From Selenomonadales bacterium (lineage in GTDB: Bacteria; Bacillota; Negativicutes; Selenomonadales; Selenomonadaceae): a stretch of DNA of 64,000 nt. Each line of letters begins with the position of its first letter. Position 1 is the stretch's first letter. Shown here piece after piece: positions 32,147 to 41,724 of the stretch. Made by a program: the position numbers and the translations under genes. Below the pieces are notes generated by a model. It saw only the letters and a program-made list of their open reading frames with translations, did no database searches and was not told the origin of the DNA. The DNA lies in NCBI GenBank assembly GCA_900769615.1, contig CAAGHH010000026.1, forward strand, positions 62,001 to 126,000. The letters run 5' to 3'.

Positions 32147-33634
32147 TTGAAATACAGCAGTACTAGAGGAAATGATGTAGCAATTGATTCAGCTGAGGCA
32201 ATTGTTAAGGGGCTGGCGGCTGATGGCGGATTATTTGTACCAGATTCATTGCCGCAAGTTGATGCGTCATTTATAAGTTCATTAGGCGAGCTTAATTATG
32301 AAGAACGGGCGGCCAAGGTGCTGGGCTTGTTTTTGACGGATTATACTGCCGATGAAATCAAAGGCTGTGTTGAAAGAGCTTACGGTAATAATAAATTTGA
32401 TGCGGCGATGCGGGCACCGGTTACTATGTTTGATGATGTCAGTGTCTTAGAGCTTTGGCATGGTCCAACGAGTGCCTTTAAGGATATGGCGTTGCAGCTT
32501 TTGCCACAGCTTATGAGTACAGCATTGAAAAAAACGGGAGAAAAGGCTGAGGTACTTATTTTAGTTGCGACTTCTGGTGATACAGGTAAGGCTGCGCTCG
32601 AAGGGTTCCGTGATGTAGATCAAATAAAAATTATGGTATTTTATCCTGAAGGCGGGGTCAGCCGTATTCAGCAAGCTCAAATGCTGACACAGGAAGGTGC
32701 TAATGTCAATGTTACAGCAGTACGGGGCAATTTTGATGATGCGCAAAGCGGTGTTAAAAAGATATTTAGTGATGAAGCCTTTGGTAAAGATCTTTTGAAT
32801 AAAGGAGTTAAGCTTTCATCAGCTAATTCGATTAACTGGGGCCGGTTAGTGCCGCAGATTGTCTATTACTTTAGTGCGTATGCTGATATGGTAAAGGCTG
32901 GCAAAATAAAAGCCGGCGAAGCTATTAATTTTACAGTTCCTACCGGTAATTTTGGTGATATTCTCGCAGGATTCTATGCTAAGTGCATGGGGCTTCCGGT
33001 AAATAAGCTTATTTGTGCGTCTAATGCCAACAATGTTTTGACGGATTTTTTACGTACAGGCATTTATGATCGCAATCGTGATTTTCATAAAACTATTACG
33101 CCATCGATGGATATACTTATTTCCAGTAATCTTGAAAGATTGCTCTATCATGTAACTGGTGATAAAACTAAGGTCGCTGATTGGATGAATGAGCTGAAAG
33201 AAACTGGACACTATGATGTCGGTGCTGATACGTTAGCAAAAATCAAAGAAACTTTTTGGGCTGACTGGACTAGTGATGATGATACTGAAAAATTAATTGC
33301 TAAAGTTTATAAAGAAAAGCATTATGTACCAGATACGCATACGGCTGTTGCTTGGCAGGTAGCCCGAAATTATATTGCGGCAACTGGTGATGAGCATAAA
33401 ATGGTGGTTGTATCTACTGCCAGCCCGTATAAATTCAATGGCAGCGTACTAGAGGCTTTAGGCGTAAATACTAAGGATGTTGATGAATTTAAGCTTTTGG
33501 ACAAACTGCATGAATTAAATGAAAATCCCATTCCACAGGGGCTGGATTCACTGAGAAACAAAGCGTTTATTCATAAAGATGTATGTGATGCTAATGGTAT
33601 GAAACAGGCAGTATTGCATTTCGTGGAAAAGTAA
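32147..33634 (+). CDS. thrC: Threonine synthase
   Basis: 495 residues, the long form of the PLP-dependent fold type II enzyme. The PLP lysine is in SAFKDMA (about residue 112), the phosphate-binding ATSGDTGKA motif follows at about 140, and the N-terminal YSSTRG is characteristic. It converts O-phosphohomoserine to threonine. The start is a TTG preceded by AGAGGCG; no ATG lies nearby in frame. It belongs to the aspartate family pathway, as do dapB, asd and dapA elsewhere in the window, but it is not in the same operon with them. A hairpin terminator follows. Confidence 0.95.
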   Translation: MKYSSTRGNDVAIDSAEAIVKGLAADGGLFVPDSLPQVDASFISSLGELNYEERAAKVLGLFLTDYTADEIKGCVERAYGNNKFDAAMRAPVTMFDDVSVLELWHGPTSAFKDMALQLLPQLMSTALKKTGEKAEVLILVATSGDTGKAALEGFRDVDQIKIMVFYPEGGVSRIQQAQMLTQEGANVNVTAVRGNFDDAQSGVKKIFSDEAFGKDLLNKGVKLSSANSINWGRLVPQIVYYFSAYADMVKAGKIKAGEAINFTVPTGNFGDILAGFYAKCMGLPVNKLICASNANNVLTDFLRTGIYDRNRDFHKTITPSMDILISSNLERLLYHVTGDKTKVADWMNELKETGHYDVGADTLAKIKETFWADWTSDDDTEKLIAKVYKEKHYVPDTHTAVAWQVARNYIAATGDEHKMVVVSTASPYKFNGSVLEALGVNTKDVDEFKLLDKLHELNENPIPQGLDSLRNKAFIHKDVCDANGMKQAVLHFVEK

Positions 33635-33661
33635 AAAGCATAATCTAGCTGGGCGGAAATT

Positions 33662-33694
33662 AAAAGAGCTGATCAAAAAGTCAGCTCTTTTATA
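33662..33694 (+). terminator. Terminator after thrC
   Basis: 11-bp stem AAAAGAGCTGA (33662-33672) with 33681-33691 and a TATA-rich tail. Confidence 0.8.
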
Positions 33695-33854
33695 ATGCGG
33701 CGGTAATAGAGATATGTCCCTATATGTATTGTGTTTGCAGGAGCCTATGAATGATGATAAAATTATAGAAAACATAGGTTCTTTGTTGAGCAAATACAAG
33801 TATCATAATGATGAAATATACAAAGCAATTATAACAATAAGGAGGAATTATACA

Positions 33855-34340
33855 ATGAAGGTAGCAATAGTTTATGATTCGAGAACACATACTACGGAAA
33901 AGGCTGCGGGCTTTATCGCAGAAGGACTGAATTCGGTAGCTGATATTGAAGTGAAATGCTTCAATATTGATGAGGTCGATTTTGATTATATTCGTCAATC
34001 CAATATGGTAATATTTGGCTCGCCGACGTATATGGCTTCTGTTACAGCAAAGATGAAAAGTTGGCTGGAGGCAAATGCCAAGAAGTTAGACTTGGCAGGA
34101 AAACTCGGCGGTGCTTACGCCACAGAGCAATATATCCATGGTGGGGCTGAGAATGCAATTCAGGAAATGCTGGTCTTTATGATGGTTATGGGGATGATGG
34201 TCTATTCCGGTGGCGCTGCTTGTGGCAAGCCGGTCATTCATCTTGGCCCTGTTGGCATGAGTCAGGACATCGATAGTTTCAAGGAATTGTTTGTGACCTA
34301 TGGCAAGCGGATGGGAGAGCAGCTGCTTAAAGTACGATAG
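33855..34340 (+). CDS. Flavodoxin/WrbA-like FMN protein
   Basis: 161 residues from the ATG at 33855, seven or so bases after AAGGAGG. The open frame extends 47 codons further upstream, but the extra part lacks a good ribosome site and flavodoxins begin with the first strand (KVAIVYDSRTHTTEK), which here forms the FMN phosphate loop. SPTYMASVTAKMKSWLE near residue 56 is typical of WrbA/flavodoxin-like proteins. It probably carries electrons or reduces quinones in the cytoplasm; the partner cannot be told. It stands between thrC and the convergent trkA, with its own site. Confidence 0.85.
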   Translation: MKVAIVYDSRTHTTEKAAGFIAEGLNSVADIEVKCFNIDEVDFDYIRQSNMVIFGSPTYMASVTAKMKSWLEANAKKLDLAGKLGGAYATEQYIHGGAENAIQEMLVFMMVMGMMVYSGGAACGKPVIHLGPVGMSQDIDSFKELFVTYGKRMGEQLLKVR

Positions 34341-34370
34341 AATCAGGAATAGCAGGGATTTACAAAATAT

Positions 34371-35018
34371 TCAAATCCGGAAGCACTTTTGCAGGGCCTT
34401 GTATTCGCCCAATGCCAAAATGGTAATATTCTCGGACAATATAGTATCAGACATTACAGAAACATCAGTTTTTCCTCCGCGCTTTATGCCGAGAATATTG
34501 ATACCGAACTTTCTGCGGACATCCAGCTCGCCAACGCTTTTCCCAATCCAATCCTTCGGCACTTTTACTTCAAAGATGGCATGCTGCTCGTCAAACTCTA
34601 TGTAATCAAAAATGTGGTCTGCAGTGTATCGAATTGCTGCCCAGTTTGCCATCTGTTTTTCAGGGTAGACCACATTGTTTGCACCGTTTCGGAGCAGAAA
34701 TTTCGCCTGCACATCACGTTCAGCGCGGGATACCACGTATTGTGCCCCCAGCTCTTTCAGCAGCGAGGTAGTCTCCAGGGAGTTTTGGAAGTTGCTGCTG
34801 ATGGTTACAAAGCAAACGTCAAAATTTCCGATTCCAAGGGTACGCAGAAACGCCTCATTGGTGCTGTCACCGATCTGCGCATTAGTGACAAAAGGAAGCA
34901 CATCGTTGATCCGTTCCTCATTTGTATCTACTGCCATGACCTGATGCCCCAGTTGAGAGAGTTGCATGGCGATATGCCGCCCAAAACGACCTGCTCCAAT
35001 CAATAAAATATTTTTCAT
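34371..35018 (-). CDS. TrkA/KtrA-type potassium channel regulatory subunit
   Basis: 215 residues from the ATG at 35018, chosen because AAAGGAG lies upstream and the Rossmann motif GAGRFGRH begins at once after it. An RCK_N NAD(H)/nucleotide-binding domain (1-about 135) is followed by an RCK_C ligand domain (about 140-215). It forms the cytoplasmic ring that gates the TrkH/KtrB-like membrane protein encoded just upstream on the same strand, 19 bases away. Base composition is more GC-rich than neighbours, as in the following three genes. KtrA and TrkA differ mainly in length; the single RCK set argues for the Ktr type. Confidence 0.9.
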   Translation of the reverse strand: MKNILLIGAGRFGRHIAMQLSQLGHQVMAVDTNEERINDVLPFVTNAQIGDSTNEAFLRTLGIGNFDVCFVTISSNFQNSLETTSLLKELGAQYVVSRAERDVQAKFLLRNGANNVVYPEKQMANWAAIRYTADHIFDYIEFDEQHAIFEVKVPKDWIGKSVGELDVRRKFGINILGIKRGGKTDVSVMSDTILSENITILALGEYKALQKCFRI

Positions 35019-35037
35019 GAGATAAATGCTCCTTTGC

Positions 35038-36381
35038 TTATCCAATCGTGATTTTTTCCTGCGGCAGCTTTCCATTGCCGTTTTTCTTACTGGACACCGT
35101 CGCATAAATCAGCGTAAGTCCACCGACTCTGCCAAAATACATCAGCGCAATCAATACCATTTGCGAGGGAATATGCAAATGTGGTGTAATCCCCAGACTC
35201 AGCCCTACCGTGCCTACCGCCGATGCTGCTTCATACAGGCAGGAGGACAGAGGAAGATTCTCATATATACTGATAAAAACGCCTCCGCCAAAGAACAGCG
35301 CAAGGTACATCGTTAGAATGGTGGCAGCAGTTTTGACAGCGTCGCAATCTACTCTGCGCCCAAAGAATTGGGCACTGTCCCGCTGGCGGAAGGTAGCGTA
35401 AGCATTGCCAAGCAGAACAGCCAGCGTTGTGGTTTTTATACCGCCTGCCGTGGAGCCGGGAGAACCGCCAATGAGCATCAGTAAGATCATCACGGCTAGG
35501 GATGCACTGGACATTCCTGGTAGATTGACTGTGTTGAAGCCCGCCGTTCGCGGTGTGACCGACTGGAACAGTGCTGCCTGAATCCGCTCTGCGAGGGGAA
35601 TGGAACCAAAGTCAACAAAAAAGAAAAAAAGTGCCGGCAGGACAATCAGTGCCAATGTTGTGACAAGAATCACCTTGCTTTGCATGCGATAACGGTGGAA
35701 GTGCAGTTTGTTTTCCAAAATATCATCCCAGGTCAAGAATCCGATGCCACCGGTTATGATCATTATAATAATTGTGATATTGATCACCGGATTTTGTACA
35801 TAACCGGTAAGAGATGGATACAAATTATCCTGGGTTCCCAGAATGTCAAAACCAGCGTTACAAAAGGCAGATATGGAGTGAAATACCGCCAGCCAAATCC
35901 CTTGCCATCCATAGTCGCGGCAAAACACCGGCAGCATGGCCAGGGCACCTATTAGTTCGATGAGAAATGTTCCCCGCAGGATGAACCGTGTCAATCGGAC
36001 AATACCTCCGACTTTCGGTGCTGAGATGGAATTTTGCATGGTACTGCGATGCATTAGAGAGATTTTTTGACCTGACATCAGTGCAAAGGATGTTGCCACG
36101 GTGACAACACCAAGTCCACCTATTTGAATCAGCATCAGAATCACCATCTGACCAAAGGCTGACCAATAGCTGCCGGTATCCTGCACCACAAGCCCCGTTA
36201 CACAAACAGCGGATGTCGCGGTAAACAGTGATTCATTGAATGGCGTTACGCAGCCCGCTGTTGTGGATATTGGCAGCATCAGTATCAGTGCACCTAGCAG
36301 AATGATTCCGGCAAAACCCAATATGATAATTTGAAAAGAAGACAGGCGGTGCTTTCTGCCAATCATTTTTTCTGACATCAT
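35038..36381 (-). CDS. TrkH/KtrB-type potassium uptake membrane subunit
   Basis: 447 residues, four M1-P-M2 repeats of the superfamily of K+ transporters. Selectivity-filter-like segments are seen at TSAVCVTGL, SAFCNAGFD, TPRTAGF and SAVGTVGLS, each with the key Gly. It forms the translocation pathway in the inner membrane. AAGGAG lies just ahead of the ATG. It is followed by the RCK subunit gene, so the two make a complete Ktr-like uptake system. It is divergent from the KdpD/KdpE-like pair. A near-palindrome TGCTAT-ATATC-ATAGCA at 36461-36477 in the divergent region may be regulatory. Confidence 0.93.
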   Translation of the reverse strand: MMSEKMIGRKHRLSSFQIIILGFAGIILLGALILMLPISTTAGCVTPFNESLFTATSAVCVTGLVVQDTGSYWSAFGQMVILMLIQIGGLGVVTVATSFALMSGQKISLMHRSTMQNSISAPKVGGIVRLTRFILRGTFLIELIGALAMLPVFCRDYGWQGIWLAVFHSISAFCNAGFDILGTQDNLYPSLTGYVQNPVINITIIIMIITGGIGFLTWDDILENKLHFHRYRMQSKVILVTTLALIVLPALFFFFVDFGSIPLAERIQAALFQSVTPRTAGFNTVNLPGMSSASLAVMILLMLIGGSPGSTAGGIKTTTLAVLLGNAYATFRQRDSAQFFGRRVDCDAVKTAATILTMYLALFFGGGVFISIYENLPLSSCLYEAASAVGTVGLSLGITPHLHIPSQMVLIALMYFGRVGGLTLIYATVSSKKNGNGKLPQEKITIG

Positions 36382-36460
36382 CTACACTCCTTGTAATTTA
36401 CGGAATAACTTTGTTTTGCACAGGTCGATGGCATATTGACAATATTACTCCTTTATGGTG

Positions 36461-36477
36461 TGCTATATATCATAGCA
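36461..36477. promoter_or_regulatory. Inverted repeat in the trkH/kdpD-like divergent region
   Basis: TGCTAT-ATATC-ATAGCA, 6-bp arms, lies 80 bases before the trkH-like start, where the KdpE-like regulator encoded next door could bind. This is inference from position only. Confidence 0.35.
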
Positions 36478-36595
36478 TTTCTACGGTGTAGATTCGGTAA
36501 AGAAACAGGTGCGGCACAACATCCCAAATATGAGAAATCTTGAAGCACTTATTCTTATAGGATATAATAATGTTGCAATATAGTTTAGGAGAATC

Positions 36596-37660
36596 ATGAT
36601 GAAGAACCGTCAACGACAAAAGGATATTCTGTTTTCGCTCCTTATTTTTTGCAATGCCTTTGTCGTCAATTTATTTATTCAGAACCTTTTTACCACCCAG
36701 GCACTGGTGCCCATGATTTTTGTGTTCGGCGTGTTTCTGATCTCGCTGAAAACTCATGGGTATTGCTATGGTATCACTTCGGCTATCCTCAGCGTGTTTG
36801 CGGTGAATTTCGCCTTTACCTCTCCATATTATGTTTTTGACTTTTTCGTAGAAGAAAGCATCTTATCCGCTGTTATCATGCTGGCCGTTGCCGTTTCCAC
36901 CAGTACGTTGAACATTCGCATCCGCGATCAGGGGAATCTGCGCTCAGAAAACGAAAAAGAGAGAATGCGAGGCAATCTGCTGCGGGCCATCTCCCATGAC
37001 CTGCGCACGCCCCTTACTTCCATATACGGGGCATCCTCCACATTGATTTCCAAGTATGATGCCCTGTCAAAGGAGCAGCATATCAAGCTTTTGGGAGAAA
37101 TTCAGGAGGACAGCGAATGGCTCATTCGCATGGTTGAGAATCTTCTATCTGTCACAAGGATCGACGGCGCAAAGGTGGAGGTTGTGAAAACCCCTACGGT
37201 TCTAGACGAGCTAATCGACTCCGTTTTGATGAAGTTTTCCAAAAAGCATCCAAATCAGAAAGTCATCACGCATATACCGGAGGACTTTGTGGATATTCCT
37301 ATGGACTCACTCCTTATTGAGCAGGTACTGTTGAATCTTTTGGAAAACGCCGTGTTCCATGCAAAAGGCATGACGGAGCTGAGGCTTTCTGTTTATCTCC
37401 TGGGAGACAAGGCGGTATTTGAGGTGGCTGACAACGGCTGTGGCATTCCAGAGTATGCACTGCAAAAGATTTTTACCGGAAGCTATAAAAAGTCCGTTAC
37501 ACCTGTGGATGGGACACGCAGCAATATGGGTATCGGACTATCTGTGTGTGCCGCCATCATCAAAGCCCACGGAAGTGACATTACCGCAGAAAATAAAAGT
37601 GGCGGCGGTGCGGTATTTCGCTTTGCTCTGAAAAGAGGGGATGATAACGATGAGCAATAA
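36596..37660 (+). CDS. KdpD-like sensor histidine kinase, short form
   Basis: 354 residues. Four transmembrane helices (about 10-100) correspond to the DUF4118 region of KdpD, and the large N-terminal KdpD and Usp domains are absent. HisKA (SHDLRTPLTSI, His about 134) and HATPase (NLLENAVFHA, DNGCGIP, GIGLSV) are complete. It should phosphorylate the downstream regulator, with which it overlaps by 11 bases. In context it probably controls the divergent Trk/Ktr genes in response to K+ or turgor, not a Kdp ATPase, because no kdpABC is present. The truncated sensor form is common in Clostridia. Confidence 0.9.
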   Translation: MMKNRQRQKDILFSLLIFCNAFVVNLFIQNLFTTQALVPMIFVFGVFLISLKTHGYCYGITSAILSVFAVNFAFTSPYYVFDFFVEESILSAVIMLAVAVSTSTLNIRIRDQGNLRSENEKERMRGNLLRAISHDLRTPLTSIYGASSTLISKYDALSKEQHIKLLGEIQEDSEWLIRMVENLLSVTRIDGAKVEVVKTPTVLDELIDSVLMKFSKKHPNQKVITHIPEDFVDIPMDSLLIEQVLLNLLENAVFHAKGMTELRLSVYLLGDKAVFEVADNGCGIPEYALQKIFTGSYKKSVTPVDGTRSNMGIGLSVCAAIIKAHGSDITAENKSGGGAVFRFALKRGDDNDEQ

Positions 37661-38360
37661 CAAATTCAAGATCCTAATCATAGAGGATGAGACCAACATC
37701 CGAAGCTTTATCAGAGCCAATCTGGAAACCAGCGACTATCAGGTAATTTGCGCGGAAAACTGTATCCTCGGCATGATGATGCACGCCTCACATCATCCTG
37801 ACCTCATTGTTCTGGATCTTGGTCTGCCAGATCTGGATGGTCTGGAATTGATTCAGAAAGTCCGGGAGACGGACACCGTGCCTATTATTGTGCTCTCTGC
37901 CCGTTCCAATGAGAGGGACAAGGTAGAGGCACTGGATCTGGGAGCCAATGATTACATAACGAAGCCCTTTGGCACGGAAGAATTGCTGGCTCGTATTCGC
38001 GCCGTCCTCCGCAGTCATCGATACAGCGAAGAGAATGAAAGTAACCCCAGTGGGACATTCCACCTTCATGACTTGCTGATAGATTACGATACACGGCAGG
38101 TTTTTGTGGATAAAGAAAAGATTGATCTGACCAAGACAGAATATAACATCATATCCGTTCTCTCCGTTCACGCTGGCAAGGTGCTGACTTATGCCACCAT
38201 CATTCGAGAGGTTTGGGGTTATTCGGACTATGGCAGCATCAAGAAACTGCAAGTCAACATGAAGAACATCCGCAAAAAGATGAACGTGACGCCTGGTGAA
38301 AAACGTTACATTATCAATGAGCTTGGTGTTGGGTATCGCATGCTTGTGGAGGATGAATAG
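37650..38360 (+). CDS. KdpE-like OmpR-family response regulator
   Basis: 236 residues from the ATG at 37650, nine bases after GAGGGG; an ATG at 37641 is too near that site. A receiver domain (1-about 120) has the phospho-Asp in LIVLDLGLPD and the Lys in ITKPFG. The winged-helix DNA-binding domain (about 140-233) carries KLQVNMKNIRKK and ends in GVGYRM, all typical of KdpE. It is the partner of the preceding kinase; targets are probably the divergent potassium uptake genes. Composition is again more GC-rich than the surroundings. Confidence 0.93.
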   Translation: MSNNKFKILIIEDETNIRSFIRANLETSDYQVICAENCILGMMMHASHHPDLIVLDLGLPDLDGLELIQKVRETDTVPIIVLSARSNERDKVEALDLGANDYITKPFGTEELLARIRAVLRSHRYSEENESNPSGTFHLHDLLIDYDTRQVFVDKEKIDLTKTEYNIISVLSVHAGKVLTYATIIREVWGYSDYGSIKKLQVNMKNIRKKMNVTPGEKRYIINELGVGYRMLVEDE

Positions 38361-38382
38361 TTGCCGATTTATATCCTCCCAT

Positions 38383-38420
38383 CAGACAGTCTGTATCCCT
38401 ACAGGCTGTCTGTATTTTTA
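38383..38420 (+). terminator. Terminator after the KdpE-like gene
   Basis: 12-bp stem (38383-38394 with 38401-38412, one G-U) followed by TATTTTTATT. Confidence 0.82.
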
Positions 38421-38449
38421 TTATGTGCAAAGCGGTAAGCGATTGAAGG

Positions 38450-38701
38450 TGGACAATAGTATATAGTTGTAATCTATATGCTAGAGCGCAGATGAGAAAG
38501 ATGGTCAAAAGGCTGCTTAAGCGCTATAAGTATCCACCAGAAGATTATGACTTTGCCATAAATACGGTAATAAGTCAGTGTGAGCTATGGACTGATAATA
38601 TGGAAGCTCCCATAGAGGAAAATATGCATAAATATTTGTCGGAAGCAGAAATAAGCAAGGCGGCATATTCTGCAAGTCACTATGGTAAAAGCAAGGTATA
38701 G
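38450..38701 (+). pseudogene. Remnant of a type I restriction enzyme R subunit (C-terminal end)
   Basis: An open segment ends in a normal stop at 38701 and encodes about 80 residues. From about 38475 it reads like the C-terminal helices of HsdR (ARAQMRKMVKRLLKRY followed by KYPPEDY and a VISQCELWTDN helix), a part of DUF3387. Similarity continues upstream of the only ATG (38492) until a stop at about 38448, so the fragment is 5'-truncated and not a designed small gene. No hsdM, hsdS or rest of hsdR is present. It probably marks an old deletion or insertion junction between the foreign K+ block and recG. Confidence 0.6.
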
Positions 38702-38724
38702 GCTTTAATAAAGGCGGTGAGAGG

Positions 38725-40791
38725 TTGAAGTTATCGGATTCAATTCAGTATGTCAAAGGTGTTGGTCCCAAGAAAAAGGTTGAGCTAAATAGATTAGGTA
38801 TCAAGACGGTTTATGATTTACTTACTTATTATCCACGGACTTATGAGGATCAAAGCGTTTTAACTAAGATTGCAGATTTAAAGGCCGGCTGTCAGGCAAC
38901 GGTTGCTGGGGTTATTGTAAACGTAAGTGACCGGCAGGGCGGTCGCCGTGGCATGACTATTATAACGGCGCTTGTTGGTGATGGTTCGGGATTTTTGCAA
39001 ATTACTTGGTTTAACCAAAAATATTTAAAGAAGCAGCTGAAACCAGGAAGCCGTGTGTTTGTGACGGGCAAAGTTTCTTATGCTTATGGTGGACGGGGAC
39101 AGTTTGCGATGAGCCAGCTGGCAAGTTTTCAAATACTTGGTGAAGCTGATGAAGCGGAAACGCTTACGGGTATCATGCCGGTTTATGGAGCTACGGAAAA
39201 GCTGAATCAAAAATTTTTTCGCAAGATTATTAAGGAACTTTTTGCTAGTGAGCTTGAGGTTGAGGAAATAATTGCCGAACCGATAAAAGCAAAATATAAT
39301 TTGCTTAACCGCTTTGAAGCCTTAAAAAATATTCATTTTCCGGAAAATTTTACCGAATTAAAAATAGCGCGGGCGCGGCTGGCGTTTGAAGAGCTATATA
39401 TGATTCAATGCGGACTGCTGTTATTAAAAAAACGTGTTCAGGAGAAAAAGTCAGGCGTAAGACATCTTGCAGATAGTAATTTATTAAAGCAGGTTTTGAC
39501 GGCGCTGCCATTTAAGCTGACGCATGATCAAGCTAAGACTTGGCAAGAAATAAAGCATGATATGGAAAGCTCGGTTCCCATGCGGCGCTTGGTGCAGGGT
39601 GATGTAGGTTCGGGTAAAACAGTAATTGCATTGTTGGCTTTAGTGAAAACAGTTGAAAATGGCTATCAAGGAGCGTTGATGGCACCAACGGAGATCTTAG
39701 CCAGCCAGCATTATGAGAGCTTTCAAAAGCTGCTCAGCGATTTTGGGATAAGAGTTGGTTTTTTGTCAGGCAGGTTAACGAAAAAAAAGCGTGAAGAAAT
39801 GTATGCTCTGCTGGCTGAGCAAAAAATTGATATAGTCATTGGTACCCATGCGCTTATTCAAGAAGGAGTGCATTTTGCCAAATTAGGTTTGGTGGTAACT
39901 GACGAGCAGCATCGCTTTGGTATCGATCAGCGGGCGGAGCTTGAGAAAAAAGGTGAGCTGACACCAGATGTTTTGGTCATGACGGCAACGCCGATTCCGC
40001 GAACAATGACGCTGACGGTTTATGGCGATCTTGATGTATCGCTTATTCAGGAATTGCCACCGGGACGCCAGCCGATAAGAACGTTTGTTCGTACGCCGGA
40101 TAGGCGGGAATTAATCTATCAATACGTTTTAACCCAGCTAAAAGCCGGAAGACAGGCTTATGTAGTTTGTCCGTTAATCGAAATGAACGAAGAAAGCGAT
40201 TTGCCGTCAGCCGAAGAAGTTTATGATGAGCTTAGGTTTGGCATTTTTCAAGGAGTACCCTGCGGGTTGGTGCATGGACGGATGAAACCGGCGGAAAAAG
40301 AGCAAATAATGCAAGCCTTTTATGAAGATAAAATAAAACTTTTGGTGGCAACGACAGTAATTGAAGTTGGCGTTAATGTACCTAATGCCAGCATAATGGT
40401 AATAGAACACGCCGAAAGATTTGGATTAGCGCAGCTCCATCAGCTCAGGGGACGAATCGGTCGCGGTGAGTATAAGTCGTATTGCATTTTGGTATCAGAT
40501 ATGAAGACAGAAAATGCAAAAGAACGGTTAAAGATAATGGCGACAACAAGTGACGGTTTTAAATTAGCTGAAGCTGATTTAAAGATGCGTGGCCCGGGAC
40601 AATTCTTTGGTACGCTGCAACATGGTTTGCCGGATTTAAAAATAGCGGATGTATTAGGTGATATGGATATACTTTTTAAAGCACGGGAGGCAGCTGAGGA
40701 AACATTGCAGCATAAGTACGATATAAGTCTGATATTAAAGCATTTAGCCTTGCAATATCAGCAGCAGTTTTTAAACATAACAGAAACTTAA
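38725..40791 (+). CDS. recG: ATP-dependent DNA helicase RecG
   Basis: 688 residues, normal for RecG. An N-terminal wedge/OB domain (1-about 240; YVKGVGPKK start) is followed by helicase motifs: Walker A GDVGSGKT (about 290), Walker B variant TDEQHRFG, motif III TATPIPRT, and motif VI HQLRGRIGRG. It reverses stalled replication forks and branch-migrates Holliday junctions. The start is a TTG with GGTGAGAGG before it, and it coincides with the usual RecG N-terminus. It stands between the restriction remnant and dapB. Confidence 0.95.
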   Translation: MKLSDSIQYVKGVGPKKKVELNRLGIKTVYDLLTYYPRTYEDQSVLTKIADLKAGCQATVAGVIVNVSDRQGGRRGMTIITALVGDGSGFLQITWFNQKYLKKQLKPGSRVFVTGKVSYAYGGRGQFAMSQLASFQILGEADEAETLTGIMPVYGATEKLNQKFFRKIIKELFASELEVEEIIAEPIKAKYNLLNRFEALKNIHFPENFTELKIARARLAFEELYMIQCGLLLLKKRVQEKKSGVRHLADSNLLKQVLTALPFKLTHDQAKTWQEIKHDMESSVPMRRLVQGDVGSGKTVIALLALVKTVENGYQGALMAPTEILASQHYESFQKLLSDFGIRVGFLSGRLTKKKREEMYALLAEQKIDIVIGTHALIQEGVHFAKLGLVVTDEQHRFGIDQRAELEKKGELTPDVLVMTATPIPRTMTLTVYGDLDVSLIQELPPGRQPIRTFVRTPDRRELIYQYVLTQLKAGRQAYVVCPLIEMNEESDLPSAEEVYDELRFGIFQGVPCGLVHGRMKPAEKEQIMQAFYEDKIKLLVATTVIEVGVNVPNASIMVIEHAERFGLAQLHQLRGRIGRGEYKSYCILVSDMKTENAKERLKIMATTSDGFKLAEADLKMRGPGQFFGTLQHGLPDLKIADVLGDMDILFKAREAAEETLQHKYDISLILKHLALQYQQQFLNITET

Positions 40792-40887
40792 AGCAACTTA
40801 CGTCTTTTTTAAGAGAACATCTTGACACAAAGGGCGGACATAATATACAATAGTATCATCTTTTTAAACGCTTGGGAGGCGTATATT

Positions 40888-41682
40888 TTGACTACGGTAT
40901 TAGTAAATGGAGCCTGCGGTCGTATGGGACAGGCAGTATTAAAGGCAGTTCAGGAAGATAGCGAACTGAAATTAGTCGGCGCAGTTGATATTAAAGGTGG
41001 CGCAGATACTGGTGAACTAGTGGGTTTGCCGAAAAATGGTGTTATTGTTGAAGCTGATTTGGAAGCAGCTTTGGAGCGGCTTAAACCTGAGGTTATGGTT
41101 GACTTCACGCGTCCAGACGTGGTATTTGCTAACGTTGTTACTGCTTTAAAGCACAAGGTTTCGCCAGTAGTAGGTACGACGGGACTTTCCGATGAGCAGA
41201 AAGCTGAGATAAAGCGTTTGGCTGAAGAAAATGCAACGCCAGCTTTTATTGCGCCAAACTTTGCTATTGGTGCTGTTTTGATGATGGTTATGTGCAAACA
41301 GGCGGCTAAATATATGCCTGATGTTGAGATAATTGAGCTTCATCATGACAAGAAGCTTGATGCACCTTCAGGTACAGCTGTGCAGACAGCAGCTATGATA
41401 GCTGAGGTACGTGAAAAACACCAGCAGGGCAATCCTGACGAGAGTGAAAAAATCGCGGGTGCTCGTGGTGCTGATTACGAAGGTATGCATATTCATAGCG
41501 TCAGACTGCCGGGGTATGTAGCCCATCAGGAAGTTATTTTTGGCGGTCTTGGTCAGACGCTTACCATTCGCCATGATTCGCTTAATCGTGAATCATTTAT
41601 GCCAGGTGTCGTTTTGGCAGCTAAAAAAGTAAGCAAGCTGCAAGGTCTTACAGTAGGTCTTGATAAGCTGCTGGAATTTTAA
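40888..41682 (+). CDS. dapB: 4-hydroxy-tetrahydrodipicolinate reductase
   Basis: 264 residues from a TTG at 40888, eight bases after GGGAGG; the frame extends 22 codons upstream without a site. NAD(P)-binding GACGRMGQ starts at residue 8, and the catalytic ELHHDKKLDAPSGTA lies near 150. It reduces the DapA product in lysine/diaminopimelate synthesis. It is 42 bases ahead of asd, so the two probably form an operon; dapA is 13 kb away with the peptidase gene. Confidence 0.95.
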   Translation: MTTVLVNGACGRMGQAVLKAVQEDSELKLVGAVDIKGGADTGELVGLPKNGVIVEADLEAALERLKPEVMVDFTRPDVVFANVVTALKHKVSPVVGTTGLSDEQKAEIKRLAEENATPAFIAPNFAIGAVLMMVMCKQAAKYMPDVEIIELHHDKKLDAPSGTAVQTAAMIAEVREKHQQGNPDESEKIAGARGADYEGMHIHSVRLPGYVAHQEVIFGGLGQTLTIRHDSLNRESFMPGVVLAAKKVSKLQGLTVGLDKLLEF

Positions 41683-41724
41683 GCAAATAAATTTAAGCAA
41701 ATAAAACCGAAAGGATGTTTTTAG

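Noticed and set aside
33714..33854. 47-codon N-terminal extension of the flavodoxin
   Set aside because: Flavodoxin fold begins at residue 48 of the long frame, directly after AAGGAGG; the upstream part has no proper ribosome site.
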